From Mucilaginibacter sp. OK098 (GTDB lineage Bacteria > Bacteroidota > Bacteroidia > Sphingobacteriales > Sphingobacteriaceae): a stretch of 64,000 nucleotides of DNA. The translations under genes were made by a program, and so were the position numbers. Location: positions 1 to 64,000 of the forward strand of contig NZ_FRCM01000012.1 of NCBI RefSeq assembly GCF_900142915.1. The letters are read 5' to 3'. Positions 62,026 to 64,000 of this stretch are shown one piece after another (the stretch's first letter is position 1; each line of letters opens with the position of its first letter). The notes beneath the pieces are model-generated. The model did no database searches and was not told the origin of the DNA. It was given only the letters and a program-made list of their open reading frames with translations.

Positions 62026-62877
62026 CTAATACAGTTCTAAGGCCGCCTTCACCTCCTGCATCAGCCACATTGGGGTTGAGGTAGCGCCGGCAATGCCGAT
62101 CGTATCACCCGGAGCAAACATGCTGCTTTGCAATTCGCCGACTGACGATATAAAATAGGTTTCAGGATTATGCTTGCGGCAAACTTCAAATAAAACTTTG
62201 CCATTTGACGATTTTTGCCCCGAAACAAATACGATCTTGTTAAACCGGGTTGCAAACTTTGGCAGGTCCTTATCCCGGTTTGATACCTGGCGGCAAATGG
62301 TATCATTGGCCTTTAGGTTATAGCCACGTTGCAAAAGCTGGTCTTTTACGTTGTAAAATTTCTCCATACTTTTGGTGGTCTGGCTGTAAAGGGTAATGTT
62401 TTCAGGCAGCTCAACATTATCCAGTTCAGCAATATCCTGGAAAACCAGCGCCTCATTATTGGTTTGGCCCTGTAAGCCCACCACTTCGGCATGGCCGTGT
62501 TTACCGAAGATCAGGATCTTCTCATTAGCATCATATGATGTTTTAATGCGGTTTTGCAGTTTAAGCACAACCGGGCACGATGCATCTATTAAAGTAATAT
62601 TATTTTCTAAAGCTATGCGATAAGTATCTGGTGCTTCACCATGAGCGCGGATCAATACCTTTTCGTTGCTCAGGTTTACCAGGTCGGCGTGTTCAATTAT
62701 CTTAAGGCCTTTGGCTTTCAGGCGTTCAACCTCTTCATCATTGTGCACAATATCGCCAAGGCAGTAAAGATATCCGTCTTCGGCAAGGATCTCTTCGGCC
62801 ATATCAATGGCATATACCACCCCGAAACAGAACCCCGAATCCTGGTCAATAGTAACCTTTAGCTGATAATCTCCCAT
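62026..62877 (-). CDS. ispH: 4-hydroxy-3-methylbut-2-enyl diphosphate reductase
   Basis: Last step of the MEP isoprenoid route, making IPP and DMAPP with a [4Fe-4S] cluster. 283 residues from the ATG at 62877; an upstream ATG at 62919 would put the promoter box inside the gene. Cluster ligands are C17 (GFCFGV), C101 (DASCPVV) and C195 (DTICRQVSNRD); H45 and H79 fit the conserved histidines, and SSNGKVL follows. The gap to hemH holds repeats of the ACTGCC and TTAGAG type. Confidence 0.97.
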   Translation of the reverse strand: MGDYQLKVTIDQDSGFCFGVVYAIDMAEEILAEDGYLYCLGDIVHNDEEVERLKAKGLKIIEHADLVNLSNEKVLIRAHGEAPDTYRIALENNITLIDASCPVVLKLQNRIKTSYDANEKILIFGKHGHAEVVGLQGQTNNEALVFQDIAELDNVELPENITLYSQTTKSMEKFYNVKDQLLQRGYNLKANDTICRQVSNRDKDLPKFATRFNKIVFVSGQKSSNGKVLFEVCRKHNPETYFISSVGELQSSMFAPGDTIGIAGATSTPMWLMQEVKAALELY

Positions 62878-62884
62878 GGTGCTA

Positions 62885-62892
62885 CAAAAATA
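62885..62892 (-). promoter_or_regulatory. -7 box of ispH
   Basis: Minus strand TATTTTTG, 7 nt before the ATG at 62877. It supports that start and would give a very short leader. Confidence 0.5.
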
Positions 62893-63092
62893 ATGAAAAA
62901 TGTTTGTTAGTGCATCCATTCAACAAGGCTTTCGACAAGCGGGTGATAATTACTTATTGCTGCCCTTGCCGAAGTTGTCTCCATTGGTGCTCGGAAGATC
63001 ATAAAAATGCGCGGTTGATAGTCTTCCGAACAGATATAGTGAATAGCCCGACAAAAAGCGTAGCAATATCCTCACCTGCCTCCATTCTGCAA

Positions 63093-63113
63093 ATCCGAAA
63101 TCGAACATCCGAA
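63093..63113. repeat. TTTCGGATGTTCGA repeat, inverse copy
   Basis: ATCCGAAATCGAACATCCGA plus one base, the same unit as at 41892-41914, here next to the 3' end of the glycosyltransferase gene. Confidence 0.7.
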
Positions 63114-63121
63114 TTCCGAAA

Positions 63122-64000
63122 TCATCCCACCCTTCTCCCTTTCCATTCATTTTTTTTAGTAAGCTGTTTTTGGATAGATAAAAAAGCAATAATAACCATG
63201 TTTACCATTTGTACCGGGTGTAAAATTATATTGTACCACGCGTTTTGTCCGGACGAAAGCGAGATCATTACCCGGGTAAGGATAATTAAGCCGCCCATAA
63301 AAAATATCAGGTTAAAGTTCAGGGTCATTAATATTATCATGGGGCCGCCAATCAGCACTAAAATATAAACCATTAATCCCGGCACGCTATAGCTAAAAGC
63401 TGCTAGCGCATTCTTGCTGAATCCGTTTATGGCCTCTTTATAGTTTTTATACATACGGCAGCTTATCATACCGTTGGCCAGTAAAACCTCCCCGTTATAG
63501 GCGGCTGCTTTAACAAGCCTCATAATTTCGGCATCTTCAACAACTTTATCTTTAGCAAGCCGATGCCATTGGTTTTCGCTGTAGGTAACGGCATCAAACA
63601 GCATAAACTGTCCGCATGCCGTAGCTGTAGCAGCGTTTTTTGATAAAAACACCAATCGCAGGGGTAATAAATTCAGCAATAAAAAATGCAGCAGCGGTAC
63701 GGTTACTTTTTCGCCGGTGGTTTGCATCAACTGGTTGGGGAACAGGCTTAACAACCCCAGTTTATTAATATACATGCGGTGTATAGCGCTATTAATAAGA
63801 TGATCGCTTACTACATCGTCGGCATCCAAAAATAACAAATACTTCCCTTTAGCCTTTTTTGCAAGCTGGTAGCACGCATGGTTTTTACCCAACCATCCCT
63901 GTGGAAGCTCATTCCCTTTAATAACACTAAAGCTTTTATGGGCGGCGGCAAATTTTGAGCAAATTTCATAGGTGCTGTCTGATGAGTCATCGTCATAAAC
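63122..64000 (-). CDS. Glycosyltransferase family 2 protein (5' end outside window)
   Basis: At least 292 residues; the frame stays open to the window edge, so the N-terminus is missing. The visible part starts VYDDDSSDSTYEI, the GT2 nucleotide-binding strand, then LPQGWLGKNHACYQLA and the DADD acceptor-site motif (LLFLDADDVV), an EDAEIMR block and at least two C-terminal membrane segments (about 190-225 of the visible part, GLMVYILVLIGGPMIILMTL region). It transfers a sugar to a lipid or similar acceptor at the inner membrane. The donor and acceptor cannot be named. Confidence 0.88.
   Translation of the reverse strand, partial: VYDDDSSDSTYEICSKFAAAHKSFSVIKGNELPQGWLGKNHACYQLAKKAKGKYLLFLDADDVVSDHLINSAIHRMYINKLGLLSLFPNQLMQTTGEKVTVPLLHFLLLNLLPLRLVFLSKNAATATACGQFMLFDAVTYSENQWHRLAKDKVVEDAEIMRLVKAAAYNGEVLLANGMISCRMYKNYKEAINGFSKNALAAFSYSVPGLMVYILVLIGGPMIILMTLNFNLIFFMGGLIILTRVMISLSSGQNAWYNIILHPVQMVNMVIIAFLSIQKQLTKKNEWKGRRVG

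Noticed and set aside
62878..62919. Longer start for ispH
   Set aside because: The added 14 residues have no family likeness and would lie over the -7 box at 62885-62892.

Overview
The window is a 64 kb chromosomal piece of a Bacteroidota bacterium, most likely family Sphingobacteriaceae (a Mucilaginibacter/Pedobacter-type genome). Support: TAnnTTTG-type -7 promoter boxes, weak Shine-Dalgarno sites, TonB-dependent receptors with carboxypeptidase-like or STN domains, a FecR regulator, bacillithiol synthesis (bshA), the futalosine menaquinone route (mqnB, mqnD), and very many short palindromic intergenic repeats. Genus is inference. No rRNA, tRNA, CRISPR array or complete insertion sequence was seen.

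Layout. 0-2 kb: a noncoding edge and a leftward, AT-rich, stand-alone Shedu-type (DUF4263) nuclease gene with a receiver-like N-terminus, the best candidate for an unusual defence system. 2.2-6.5 kb: tightly packed ileS, a DksA/TraR-like gene and lspA; IleS has a swapped HIGH motif (GIHH). 6.5-7.0 kb: a nested palindrome island. 7-13 kb: LysE-type exporter, DUF2157-like membrane protein, ribF, a GxxExxY gene in a 23-bp inverted repeat, truB, mqnD and mqnB; repeat sequence has entered several coding regions here. 13-15 kb: PTPS/QueD-type enzyme, folE, fabD. 15.1-16.5 kb: a pocket of small orphan genes. 16.5-23 kb: a 1248-residue NtrY-like histidine kinase and an M1 peptidase behind a palindromic operator candidate. 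23-27 kb: an STN-type TonB receptor with a FecR regulator but no sigma factor. 27-35.7 kb: SDR enzyme, uvrA, lytic transglycosylase, a pseudouridine synthase with a repeat-rich tail, a lactonase and a lipoprotein. 35.8-40.3 kb: bshA, then a DtxR-type regulator and a TonB receptor diverging from a 38-bp palindrome. 40.4-45.4 kb: VOC protein, AraC regulator, serine hydrolase with a leftover GH3 domain, amidohydrolase. 45.4-50.6 kb: a 470-bp segment between 26-bp direct repeats, mutL, two rhomboid proteases and an EEP-family protein. 50.8-58 kb: PH-like membrane protein, tilS, a large OstA-like protein, a zinc ribbon, a tautomerase, a RelE-type toxin-antitoxin pair, rdgB and an unknown partner. 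58.3-64 kb: SurA-like isomerase, MoxR ATPase, hemH, ispH and a glycosyltransferase running off the right edge.

How the parts work together. Most genes are housekeeping: translation and tRNA modification (ileS, truB, tilS, rluB-type), DNA repair and nucleotide-pool cleaning (uvrA, mutL, rdgB), cofactors (ribF, folE/PTPS, mqnB/mqnD, hemH, bshA), isoprenoid and lipid synthesis (ispH, fabD), and envelope assembly (lspA, SurA-like, OstA-like, transglycosylase). The accessory material is the Shedu gene, the GxxExxY cassette, the small-gene pocket, the toxin-antitoxin pair and the repeat islands. Repeats are a defining property of the window: several families recur in different gaps, form the last codons of truB and mqnD, and lie in frame inside mqnD and mqnB.
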